From contig CAWHVG010000003.1 of the NCBI GenBank assembly GCA_963832725.1, positions 992,001-1,056,000 on the forward strand: a DNA stretch of 64,000 bases. Direction: 5' to 3'. The position numbers and the translations under genes were made by a program. The notes under the pieces were generated by a model that worked only from the letters and a program-made list of their open reading frames with translations, made no database searches and was not told the DNA's origin. Below, in pieces: positions 17,395-26,386 of the stretch (position 1 is the stretch's first letter; each line of letters begins with the position of its first letter). The DNA is from JAEZBP01 sp963832725 (GTDB lineage: Bacteria > Myxococcota_A > Polyangia > Polyangiales > Sandaracinaceae).

Positions 17395-17892
17395 TCAGAG
17401 CCCGTCCCAGCGCGCCTTGATGTTCTTGAACGTCTCGATGGCACCCGCGGAGAGGTCGAGCGCGCCGGCGCCGACGAGCTTCTCGTGGATGCTCTTGGGC
17501 GCGCGATCCCAGCCCTCCGGGACGTCGAGCTTGAGGTTGAGCGGCACGCCCTTGAGCGCGCCCTGCTCTTCGAGCGCCCACAGCGCCTCGGCGGCGAGGA
17601 ACTGACCGGCGACCACGCGCACGTCGGGCGGGAGCGAGGCGGTGAGCGGGAAGAGGTCGTACACGGCGACGGCCTCCGCGTCGCGCCCCGCGTGCTGGCG
17701 GAGCGCGGCAAACGCCGGCGGCGGGATCGGCAACTCCACGATGTCCATCCCGGCGATGTCCTGACCGCTCGTCGCATCGATGGCGCGCTCCATCGCGTCA
17801 CCGTGGCTCACCGTCACCGCGGCGGGTCGCGCGCTGCCGTCGAGGATCGCCGTCAACACCATGAAGGGACGCTGGTCTCGCTCGCTTTCCAT
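17395..17892 (-). CDS. Hypothetical protein, not recognised
   Basis: 165 residues from ATG 17892. Codon usage in this frame is typical of the region. The sequence is soluble-looking with no signal or membrane helix. It has a C-terminal helical part (HEKLVGAGALDLSAGAIE) and a Pro-rich centre (VELPIPPPAFAALR). No motif suggests an enzyme. It diverges from the macro-like/SH3-like gene that starts at 18003, about 110 bases away. Confidence 0.6.
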   Translation of the reverse strand: MESERDQRPFMVLTAILDGSARPAAVTVSHGDAMERAIDATSGQDIAGMDIVELPIPPPAFAALRQHAGRDAEAVAVYDLFPLTASLPPDVRVVAGQFLAAEALWALEEQGALKGVPLNLKLDVPEGWDRAPKSIHEKLVGAGALDLSAGAIETFKNIKARWDGL

Positions 17893-18002
17893 GAGTGCGA
17901 CGAGCTTTGCACGAGCGACGCCGATCCGTCAGCCGCTTTTTGCCGCGCACGCGTGTCGAACGGCTTCATCTCCCACCTCCCACGTGCTACCCCCCCCGTC
18001 CC

Positions 18003-18881
18003 ATGGACGTGCACCTGATCTCGACGTCAGCACTTTCCCTGCCGTCCTCGCAGCGTGTGGACGCCATCGTCCACGACGGAACGACGGACTTACGACCGTG
18101 GCCCGGCCCCGGACCGGACCGCGAGCTCACCGAGCACTACGGGCCCGAGCTCAACGCCGTGCTCGAGCGCGAGCGCGAGCGGCTGGAAGACGGCGAGCTG
18201 CCCATCGGCGGCATGATCCGCCTGCACCGCGGCAAGCTCCACTGCGACTTCCTCCTCTGGGTGGCGACGCGGCCTCCGGAGAACGCCGGCATCGCCGCGC
18301 CCGCGCCCGACCGCGAGGTGCTCGTGACGGCGGTGAAGGACGCGCTCGCATTCGTCTCGGAGCGCCACGTCGCGCGCGTCGCGTTCCGCGTCCTCGGCTC
18401 CGGCCCGAAGGAGATGGACGAGATTGAGCGCATCGTGCTCGTCGCGCGCGCGGCCAACGAGTACCACGAGGCCTGCTACGCGGCGGGACGCCCGAGCGGC
18501 GTCGAAGAAGTGCTCGTCTGCCATCCGCACTCGAGCAAGATCAGCGCGGCGCGCCGGCAGCTCGGACGCGCGGTGAAGATGGCCGCGCTGCCCGCCGCGC
18601 CGAAGGAAGAGAAGCCCGCCACCAAGCGCCGAACCGCCTCGGGCGGCACGCGCAAGGCGCCGGCCAAGCGCAAGCTGAAGCCGACGCTCGACGAGGACGA
18701 GATTGCACGCGCGCGGGCCACCGCGTCGCCCTACGACCGCTCCCGCACCTACACGCCCGGCGACTACTTCCTGCACTCGAAGTTCGGCGTCGGCCGGGTC
18801 GATGAGCTCACGCCCGAGGGTTTCATCATCGTCCTCTTCGAGGGCGGCGACACCCGCCGGCTCCTGCACGCGCGCGGCTGA
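18003..18881 (+). CDS. Hypothetical protein with C-terminal SH3-like (CarD-type) domain
   Basis: 292 residues from ATG 18003. The N-terminal part (VDAIVHDGTTDLRPW, GELPIGGMIRLHRGKLHCDF) resembles a macro-like alpha/beta domain. It is followed by a basic linker rich in K, R, P and A (about residues 195-235) and a short C-terminal domain YTPGDYFLHSKFGVGRVDEL..IIVLFEGGDTRRLLHAR, close in pattern to CarD/TRCF-type SH3-like modules. The basic linker suggests contact with nucleic acid. Both domain assignments are by eye, and function is unknown. An earlier start would run into the divergent promoter region. Confidence 0.65.
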   Translation: MDVHLISTSALSLPSSQRVDAIVHDGTTDLRPWPGPGPDRELTEHYGPELNAVLERERERLEDGELPIGGMIRLHRGKLHCDFLLWVATRPPENAGIAAPAPDREVLVTAVKDALAFVSERHVARVAFRVLGSGPKEMDEIERIVLVARAANEYHEACYAAGRPSGVEEVLVCHPHSSKISAARRQLGRAVKMAALPAAPKEEKPATKRRTASGGTRKAPAKRKLKPTLDEDEIARARATASPYDRSRTYTPGDYFLHSKFGVGRVDELTPEGFIIVLFEGGDTRRLLHARG

Positions 18882-18962
18882 TCCCGTCCCGCCGCGCTCC
18901 TCTCGCAGACCGCTGCGTTGCGTCTCGGCAACGCTCGTTCCGCAGTCTCGAACCGAGCTCTC

Positions 18963-19571
18963 ATGCAACGCATCCAGATCGACGCGGATCATCCCGATCC
19001 GCGGCTCATCAAGAAGGCGGTGGACACCCTGCGCAAGGGCGGCGTCCTCGCCTACCCGACCGACACCGTGTACGGCATCGGGTGCGACATCTCGCAGAAG
19101 AAGGCGGTGGACCGCGTCTACGCGCTCAAGCGGATGAAGCCGGACCAGCCGCTCGCGTTCATCTGCCCGGACCTCGGCGACCTGGCGCGTTACGCCGTGG
19201 TCGACGACCGCACTTACCGCCTGATGCGGCGACTCACGCCCGGGCCCTACTGCTTCATCCTGCAGGCCACGCGCGAGGCGCCCCGCATCCTGCACCTCCA
19301 CAAGAAGCGCAAGACGGTCGGCATCCGCGTGCCGCACCACGAGGTGGCGCTCGCGCTCGTGCGCGAGCTGGGCAACCCCATCGTGTCGACGACGGCGAGC
19401 TGGGAAGGCGAGCCGCTCAACGACCCGAACGACATCGCGGGCTACTACGGGCAGCTCGACGTCTTCCTCGACGCCGGCTGGGGTGGGCTCGAGCCGTCCA
19501 CCGTGCTCGATCTCTCGCAGGACGAGCCCGAAGTCGTTCGTGAGGGCGCGGGCCCCATCGACGTCATCTGA
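18963..19571 (+). CDS. YrdC/YciO family threonylcarbamoyl-AMP synthase-like protein
   Basis: 202 residues from ATG 18963. The YrdC fold binds ATP, threonine and bicarbonate in making the t6A37 precursor. Seen here: KGGVLAYPTDTVYGIGCD, the basic patch YALKRMKPDQPLAFIC, and IVSTTASWEGEPLNDP. The length and the RMKPDQPL form resemble the YciO branch rather than classical TsaC, whose exact role is less certain. No other t6A gene is nearby, so whether this is the only t6A synthase cannot be judged from the window. Confidence 0.85.
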   Translation: MQRIQIDADHPDPRLIKKAVDTLRKGGVLAYPTDTVYGIGCDISQKKAVDRVYALKRMKPDQPLAFICPDLGDLARYAVVDDRTYRLMRRLTPGPYCFILQATREAPRILHLHKKRKTVGIRVPHHEVALALVRELGNPIVSTTASWEGEPLNDPNDIAGYYGQLDVFLDAGWGGLEPSTVLDLSQDEPEVVREGAGPIDVI

Positions 19572-19726
19572 CGGCTCGAAGGCACGCACCCGGCACGGCG
19601 CGAACGCGACCGAGGCGGAGCACCAACGTCGGTGTCGACCGAAGCGCGCCGAACAACGACGTCGGCGCAGATGCTCGAGCCCATCGTCGCATCCGATCAG
19701 CGCGTGCGCTGACGCGGCAGCGTGGG

Positions 19727-20119
19727 TCAGCGGCCGGCGCGGAGCTTGTCGATCAGGCGCACGTCCGGCGGCGGCAGCGGGTAGTCGTCGAGCCGCGCCG
19801 GCTCGACCCAGGCGTGATCGGCGACGCCGAGGTGCCGCACCTCGCCGCCCTTCAGGCGGCAGTCGTAGAAGAGCAGGAGCACGTCCTTTTCGCGGTAGCG
19901 ATGCCAGGCGACGTCCAACACGTCGACGACCTCGACCCGCACGTCGATCTCCTCTTCGCACTCGCGCACCACGGCGTGCTCGGGGTCCTCGCCCGCTTCC
20001 ACCTTGCCGCCCGGGAACTCCCACATGCCGGCCAGGTGGGCGCCTTCCATGCGCCGCGTCAACAACACCGCCTCGCCGGGTCCCGAGCGCACCACCGCCG
20101 CCGCCACGATCACCGTCAT
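19727..20119 (-). CDS. Nudix hydrolase, MutT-like
   Basis: 130 residues from ATG 20119. The Nudix box is complete: GGKVEAGEDPEHAVVRECEE with following EIDV supplies the G..E..REx.EE metal site. WEFPGGK before it and the length are typical of MutT-like nucleoside-triphosphate pyrophosphatases that clear oxidised nucleotides, but the substrate cannot be assigned from sequence. Single gene, divergent from asd. Confidence 0.88.
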   Translation of the reverse strand: MTVIVAAAVVRSGPGEAVLLTRRMEGAHLAGMWEFPGGKVEAGEDPEHAVVRECEEEIDVRVEVVDVLDVAWHRYREKDVLLLFYDCRLKGGEVRHLGVADHAWVEPARLDDYPLPPPDVRLIDKLRAGR

Positions 20120-20252
20120 CGCATTCCTCCGGGCGCATCGTCGCTGGTCCCGACGCCGTGCGCCACACCGGCGTGAGTCACCTCGACGCGTCCTCCATGC
20201 CCTCTCCGTGCGGGGCCGAGACGACGGACAAACCGCCGCATTGCTGGGCGAA

Positions 20253-20281
20253 TTGGACGGACGGGCCGCACGTGATATGTC
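20253..20281 (+). promoter_or_regulatory. Candidate promoter of asd
   Basis: TTGGAC (20253-20258) and TATGTC (20276-20281) with a 17-base spacer, about 95 bases upstream of the asd start. Fits the -35/-10 style seen before the tRNAs but with a weaker -10. Confidence 0.4.
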
Positions 20282-20376
20282 GAAACGCATCGCGCGAGCC
20301 GCCGAGGGCGCGCCTCGAGCGCCGAATGCGCTCTCGCTCCGCAGCGCCCCGTGGCCGCGATCGACAGAGGAGGAAC

Positions 20377-21387
<1,011 letters not shown>

Positions 21388-21572
21388 CATCGATGAGCAT
21401 GCTTCGCCCGCCGACCTGCCCTTCCCGGCAGCTCGGCGGTCGAGGCGGTCATCAGCGGACCCCCGCGAACGCCTGACGATTTGTCAGCCCGCGGAGCGCC
21501 TACCGCCCGGTCCGTGTCACAATGGCTGGTGCGGCCGAGCTCGATGAGGCTCGGGCGGGAGAACCATTGGTG

Positions 21573-22757
21573 ATGAGCCGGGTACACAGATTGCTTCGCG
21601 GACGGCCCATGCAACGTGCAGGCTTGGCAGCGTGCGCTCTCGTGCTCGCGACCGCGTTCGGCGGCGTCGCGCGGGCGCAGACCTCGAGCGGGGGTGGCGG
21701 GATCAGCGTCGGCATCACCAGCTTCCCGGGTCGCACCAACCTGAGCTTGGACAACCTCGGGAACCAGATGGGCCAACCGCTCGTCAGCTCCGAGTGCAAC
21801 AAGACCATCACGTTCCGCTTCACGGGCATCGATACGAGCCGCGGGAATCTCTACTTCTACCAAGGCACGGGGTGCGACCAGACGTCGGTGCGCACCAACT
21901 CGACGATGCACAGCTGCATCGAGCTCGCGTTCGGGCCCATCCCGACGAGCAACCGCTCCCAGATTGACGTGCCGATCCCGGCGAGCGCGCTCGCTCCTTG
22001 TACTATGGGCGGCACCGGTGTCTGGAACGTGTTCGTGCTGGCGATGAACAACCCCATGAGCGACATGGTGAGTGGCAACCAGTTGGCCACGTTCTCCATC
22101 GCCTACGACTTCACCGGTCCTGCGGCGCCGACCGGCTTCACCGCGACCGGTGGGGCAGCGGCACACTTGCACTGGGACACGGCCATGGACCAGGTCACGA
22201 CGTACCTGGTCTACATGGATCCGAACGGCTGCTCCGCCGACGGCAACCCGCTCACGGACGGCGCCGTGGCGACGCTCGACGGCAGCATCACGATGGACGG
22301 GGGGGTGGTCGACGCCGGCATGGATGCGTCCACCGTTCTCGACGCCTCCACGACCGCCGGCTCGGACGGCGGCTCGAGCGACGCAGGGATCGTCGACAGC
22401 CTCCAGACGGCGGGCCCCGGCGGTGCGCCCATCAAGATGACGGGCGGCGGGAGCACCAGCGACACCGTCCCCTTCCCGTCGGACTTCCCCGACAACAGCT
22501 TCATCGCGGTCGCGATCCGCGGCGTCGACCGTTCGGGGAACCCGGGGGCCTTGTCGAACATCGTGTGCGTGCAGAAATATCCGGTGGTGACTTGGTGGGA
22601 CACGTACTGTGGCGGCTCATCGCCGCCCACCGCATGCGGCTCGTCTTCGGGCTGCTCGGTGGAGCCCACACGAACGGGACATCCCGGGATCCCCATCAGC
22701 TTGGTATTCGCCGCCCTGGCGCTCGTCTTCGTGCGCCGTCGCGGAGGTCATCGATGA
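21573..22757 (+). CDS. Exported protein with MYXO-CTERM-like C-terminal anchor
   Basis: About 394 residues from ATG 21573 (alternative ATG 21609 gives a tighter signal peptide, AACALVLATAFGGVARAQ). The mature part has two beta-rich regions, the second fibronectin-III-like (PAAPTGFTATG, AIRGVDRSGNPGALSNIV), separated by a Ser/Asp/Gly-rich linker. The C-terminus has a Cys-rich stretch (CGGSSPPTACGSSSGCS), a helix (ISLVFAALALVFV) and RRRGGHR, the layout of the MYXO-CTERM sorting signal. It is probably anchored and processed at the surface. Its stop overlaps the next start (ATGA). Confidence 0.72.
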   Translation: MSRVHRLLRGRPMQRAGLAACALVLATAFGGVARAQTSSGGGGISVGITSFPGRTNLSLDNLGNQMGQPLVSSECNKTITFRFTGIDTSRGNLYFYQGTGCDQTSVRTNSTMHSCIELAFGPIPTSNRSQIDVPIPASALAPCTMGGTGVWNVFVLAMNNPMSDMVSGNQLATFSIAYDFTGPAAPTGFTATGGAAAHLHWDTAMDQVTTYLVYMDPNGCSADGNPLTDGAVATLDGSITMDGGVVDAGMDASTVLDASTTAGSDGGSSDAGIVDSLQTAGPGGAPIKMTGGGSTSDTVPFPSDFPDNSFIAVAIRGVDRSGNPGALSNIVCVQKYPVVTWWDTYCGGSSPPTACGSSSGCSVEPTRTGHPGIPISLVFAALALVFVRRRGGHR

Positions 22758-23458
22758 AGAGAGCCGCGCTCTTGAGCGTGCTCAGCGCAGCCGCCGTGCT
22801 CATCCCGAGCGCGGCATTCGCCGACGTGGACGAGTGGACCGCCGTCGAGGAGTTCCACCCCTCCGCCGAGCACTTCGGGCTCGAGCTCCGCGTCGGGAGC
22901 TACACCCCGCTGAACCTGGGCACCACGTGGACGGACGCGTTCGGCGGTGATCTGGGCCCGATGCTCGGCGCCGAGCTCGACTACTACCCCGTCCGGATCC
23001 GCTATCTGGGGATGATCGGCGGCGGTGCCGGCATCGGCTGGTCGGAGTGGAGCGGCACGGCACCGGCGATTCCGCCGTCGCTGCAGGGTGAGCCCGAGAG
23101 CTTCATGACGATGCCCATCTACATCGTCGCGGTGCTCCGCTTCGACACACTCGCGCGCGAGCTCGGCTTCCCGCTGGTGATCACGCCCAAGGTCGGACTG
23201 GACATCGTCTACTGGACGACGGGGACGGCGGCCATGAGCCAGAACGGCTGGAGCGTCGGTCCTCGCTTCGCCGGCAAGGTGTCGCTGGAGCTCGACTTCC
23301 TCGAGCCGCGCGCGGCCCGCCAGCTCGACGAGGAGTGGGGCGTGAACCACTCGGAGGTCTTCTTCGAGCCCTGGTACTCGATGGCGGGCTCGCTGATCGG
23401 CTCGCAGCTCAACGTCAGCGGCTGGGGCTGGGTCGCCGGCCTCGGCTTCACCTTCTGA
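22754..23458 (+). CDS. Outer-membrane beta-barrel protein (MXAN_2562-like)
   Basis: 234 residues from ATG 22754, overlapping the previous stop by four bases, which implies translational coupling. A Sec signal (LLSVLSAAAVLIPSAAFA) is followed by alternating amphipathic strands and ends in Phe (GWGWVAGLGFTF), as expected of an outer-membrane barrel. It resembles myxobacterial MXAN_2562-type barrels; this assignment is by eye. The coupling suggests it works with the MYXO-CTERM-like protein upstream. Confidence 0.72.
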   Translation: MKRAALLSVLSAAAVLIPSAAFADVDEWTAVEEFHPSAEHFGLELRVGSYTPLNLGTTWTDAFGGDLGPMLGAELDYYPVRIRYLGMIGGGAGIGWSEWSGTAPAIPPSLQGEPESFMTMPIYIVAVLRFDTLARELGFPLVITPKVGLDIVYWTTGTAAMSQNGWSVGPRFAGKVSLELDFLEPRAARQLDEEWGVNHSEVFFEPWYSMAGSLIGSQLNVSGWGWVAGLGFTF

Positions 23459-23463
23459 GCGGC

Positions 23464-24291
23464 GTGCACGGCGTCCGTCTCCGCGTCGCCTACGACGGCT
23501 CGGGCTTCGTGGGCTGGCAGAGCCAACCCCGCTTCCGCACGGTGCAAGGCGAGCTCGCGCGTGTGGTGAGCGGGGTCGCGGGCGCCGACGTGAAGATCCG
23601 GGGGACGAGCCGCACCGACTCGGGCGTCCACGCCGAGGATCAGGTGGTCGCGTTCGACAGCCCGCGCGCGCTGCCGATGATCGGCTGGATGCGAGCGCTC
23701 AACGGCAGGCTGCCTCCGGACATCGTGGTGCGCGCCGCCGAGGACTGCCCGGTCGGCTACCAACCGCGTTACGACGCGGCGTGGAAAAGGTACCGCTACC
23801 TCTTGCACCTCGGGCCAGTGCGCGACCCGCAGTGGCGGCGGCGGGTCTGGCATCTCGGCCCGCGGCGAGCTCGACCTTGGCATGGCAAGGTGCCGACCGC
23901 GCCCGAGGAGTGGATCGACGTGGACGCCATGGCCGAAGCGGCCTCGCAGTTCGAGGGCGAGCACGACTTCCGGGCCTTCCGATCGGCGGCCGACATCCGC
24001 GAGAACACCGTCCGCACCCTGACCCGCGTCGAGCTGAAGCGCGCGCACGCGGAGCGGGAGGATCTCGTCGCGATTGAAGTGACCGGCACCGCGTTCCTGC
24101 AGCACATGGTCCGCATCCTGGTCGGCACCCTGGTGGATGTCGGCCGCGAGCGCATGCGCCCGAGCGACGTCGCCGCCCTCCTCGGCCCCGACGCGAGCCG
24201 CGACCACGCAGGCGAGACGGCGCCTGCCAGCGGCCTCACCCTCGTCCACATCGAGCTAGGCCGCGAGCGCACAGCGCCGTGGAACGAATAG
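23464..24291 (+). CDS. truA: tRNA pseudouridine(38-40) synthase
   Basis: 275 residues from GTG 23464. It isomerises uridines 38-40 in the anticodon arm of several tRNAs. Seen: RVAYDGSGFVGWQSQP near the start, the catalytic aspartate in GTSRTDSGVHA, EHDFRAFRSA in the middle, and FLQHMVRILVGTLVDVG near the end. Five bases after the barrel gene's stop codon, so it may be read through from that unit. Confidence 0.95.
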   Translation: MHGVRLRVAYDGSGFVGWQSQPRFRTVQGELARVVSGVAGADVKIRGTSRTDSGVHAEDQVVAFDSPRALPMIGWMRALNGRLPPDIVVRAAEDCPVGYQPRYDAAWKRYRYLLHLGPVRDPQWRRRVWHLGPRRARPWHGKVPTAPEEWIDVDAMAEAASQFEGEHDFRAFRSAADIRENTVRTLTRVELKRAHAEREDLVAIEVTGTAFLQHMVRILVGTLVDVGRERMRPSDVAALLGPDASRDHAGETAPASGLTLVHIELGRERTAPWNE

Positions 24292-24381
24292 GCGCGCCGA
24301 CGAGCCCACTCCGCTCATCGACTCTCCAACGAACCACTCCCACGCCCCGACGGAGCCCCTCCCAGACCGGAGAAACCACCG

Positions 24382-24980
24382 CGGAGCCCGACGGCAGCCA
24401 CTCCTCGGCGGTTCAGACTGATTCCGCCGCCGACCGACCCACTCCCAGCCCCGCGAAACCACCACGGAGCCCGACGGCAGCCACTCCTCGGCGGTTCAGA
24501 CTGATTCCACCGCCGACCGACCCGCTCCCAGACGGTCGAAACCACCGCGGAGCCCGACGGCAGCCACTCCTCGGCGGTTCAGACTGATTCCGCCGCCGAC
24601 CGACCCACTCCCAGCCCCGCGAAACCACCGCGGAGCCCGACGGCAGCCACTCCTCGGCGGTTCAGACTGATTCCACCGCCGACCGACCCACTCCCAGCCC
24701 TGCGAAACCACCGCGGAGCCCGACGGCAGCCACTCCTCGGCGGTTCAGACTGATTCCACCGCCGACCGACCCACTCCCAGCCCCGCGAAACCACCGCGGA
24801 GCCCGACGGCAGCCACTCCTCGGCGGTTCAGACTGATTCCACCGCCGACCGACCCACTCCCAGCCCCGCGAAACCACCGCGGAGCCCGACGGCAGCCACT
24901 CCTCGGCGGTTCAGACTGATTCCACCGCCGACCGGCCCACTCCCAGCCCCGCGAAACCACCGCGGAGCCCGACGGCAGCC
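24382..24980. repeat. 83-bp tandem repeat, seven full units plus a fragment
   Basis: Unit starts (CGGAGCCCGACGG) occur at 24382, 24465, 24548, 24631, 24714, 24797, 24880 and, truncated, 24963. Units are nearly identical; the third carries a small variant (CAGACGGTCGAAAC). Each keeps TCGGCGG and CCGCCGA arms around a 15-base loop, a 7-bp hairpin. There are no unique spacers, so this is not CRISPR. It lies directly after truA in a gene-free tract. The short minus-strand frames inside it repeat every 83 bases and are not genes. Confidence 0.92.
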
Positions 24981-25044
24981 CTCTCCATCACGAAGCGAGC
25001 ACAGCCGGCCGGCGGCACCTCCCACACCGAGCTCGCTACCGGGG

Positions 25045-25176
25045 GCAGCTCCGGCACATCGAGCGTAGCCAGCGAGCGGCGACCCGCGGCAGCTCCGGCA
25101 CATCCAGCGAAACGAGCGAGCAGCGACCCGCGGCAGCTCCGGCACCTCGAGCGAAGCGAGCGAGCGGCGGCCCGCG
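25045..25176. repeat. 44-bp tandem repeat, three units
   Basis: GCAGCTCCGGCAC recurs at 25045, 25089 and 25133, each followed by a variant of ATCGAGCG.AGC.AGCGAG and CGACCCGCG. The units differ at several positions, so the array is older than the 83-bp one next to it. No gene or RNA is seen. Confidence 0.85.
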
Positions 25177-25443
25177 TCAGCAGTCGTGGCGTACGCGCGC
25201 CGTGTGCGCGTACGTCGGGACCCGTACAAGCACGAAACCCGTTGCGGTCCATGAACCCGAGGAGGCGGGTCGTGAGGGCTCGCCCCCGACGCCTAGGGGT
25301 GCCTCATCACGCGCCGCGTGACGAACGTTCTGCCGTTCGAACGTTCGTTGCGCGGCGCTGGGGGCGGGGCCCTTCGAAGGAGGCGGCGAGCCCCCGCGAC
25401 CCGCCGGACGATCATCCGCGGCAGCCCCGGCTCCGCCCCGCCC
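25177..25443. other. Gene-free sequence between two tandem repeat arrays
   Basis: Part of a 1.28-kb gene-free tract between truA and plsC. No start, family motif or codon-usage support was found for any frame, although low-complexity glycine-rich or arginine-rich frames stay open because of base composition. GAACGTTCTGCCGTTCGAACGTTCG near 25322 contains overlapping dyads (GAACGTTC twice). Confidence 0.4.
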
Positions 25444-25517
25444 GAGCCACCCCGGCAGCCCAACCCGAGCCACCCCGGCAGCCCAACCCGAGCCACCCCG
25501 GCAGCCCAACCCGAGCC
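25444..25517. repeat. 23-bp tandem repeat, three units plus a fragment
   Basis: GAGCCACCCCGGCAGCCCAA recurs with a 23-base period at 25444, 25467 and 25490, and a fragment begins at 25513. Copies are essentially identical, so expansion looks recent. It lies just downstream of the plsC stop codon on that gene's strand. Confidence 0.9.
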
Positions 25518-25571
25518 AGAAGCCAATGCCCCGGCCCCAACCAGAGCCCAAGGACCCGAGCCAGCGAAAGC

Positions 25572-26306
25572 TCAGGCGTGCCGACAATCCGCCGCCGGCG
25601 GCAACCCGCTCAGCTCCACGATCGCCTGCCGCACCTCCGCCATCAGCTCCTCGAGCGGCGCCTCCCGCACATGCTCCACCGAGAGCGGCTCACCCACGTG
25701 CACCTCGCAACGCCCCGGCATGAGCTGCGACGTGTGCTTGGGCAGAATCTCGGCCGTCCCGCGGATCCCCACCGGCACCAACGGGACCCCCGACTGCTTC
25801 GCCAGATGAAAACCGCCCTTCTTGAAGGGCAGCACCTCGCGCCGGCTGCTGCGGGTCCCCTCGGGAAAGATGACGATCGAGCTGCCGTGCCGGACATCCT
25901 CGGCCGCCTCCGCGATGGCCGCGACCGCCTCCCGATGGCGCGCCCGGTCCACGAAGACGTGCCCGCCGACCTCCATCGCCCGCCCGAAGATCGGCACCCG
26001 CCGGAGCTCCGCCTTCGCGAGAAAGCCCGGCACCATCGGCAGCGCGTTGAAGAGCGCGACGATGTCGACGTGGCTCTGGTGGTTGGCCATCAAGATGTAC
26101 GTCTGCGCGGGGTCGAGTCGCTCGGTTCCGAAGGCGTCGATGCGCAGGCCGACGCCGCGGGCGACGTAGCGCGCCCAGATGCGGGTGTGACGCCGGAAGA
26201 GCGCCGGATCCTCGCGCACGACCTGACGCGCGATGACCCACCCGCTCATGGCGCCCGTCCAGCTGTAGGCCCAGAGCATGTTGGCGGCGGCACGCAGCTT
26301 CAGCAT
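25572..26306 (-). CDS. plsC: 1-acyl-sn-glycerol-3-phosphate acyltransferase
   Basis: 244 residues. It acylates lysophosphatidic acid to phosphatidic acid at the inner membrane. The four acyltransferase blocks are seen: NHQSHVDIVAL (HX4D), GHVFVDRARHREAV, the FPEGTRS block, and VPLVPVGIRG. An N-terminal amphipathic/hydrophobic segment (ANMLWAYSWTGAMSGWVIA) fits membrane association. Divergent from the signal-peptide gene at 26387 with an 80-base gap. The related PlsC-like proteins that acylate other lipids are the main alternative. Confidence 0.9.
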   Translation of the reverse strand: MLKLRAAANMLWAYSWTGAMSGWVIARQVVREDPALFRRHTRIWARYVARGVGLRIDAFGTERLDPAQTYILMANHQSHVDIVALFNALPMVPGFLAKAELRRVPIFGRAMEVGGHVFVDRARHREAVAAIAEAAEDVRHGSSIVIFPEGTRSSRREVLPFKKGGFHLAKQSGVPLVPVGIRGTAEILPKHTSQLMPGRCEVHVGEPLSVEHVREAPLEELMAEVRQAIVELSGLPPAADCRHA

Positions 26307-26386
26307 CGACTCAGGGTGGAGTACACGGCTCGGGGACGGGAGTCGAGCCCCTGCGCGACCTCCCCGCTTGCGCTACACCGGGGCGC

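Noticed and set aside
24382..24980. Possible CRISPR array or a family of small proteins of 71 residues
   Set aside because: Units abut with no unique spacers, and the 71-residue frames recur every 83 bases because of the repeat, each overlapping the next.
25177..25587. Glycine/tryptophan-rich minus-strand frame downstream of plsC
   Set aside because: It reads through the 23-bp repeat and overlaps the plsC stop; low complexity with no start site.
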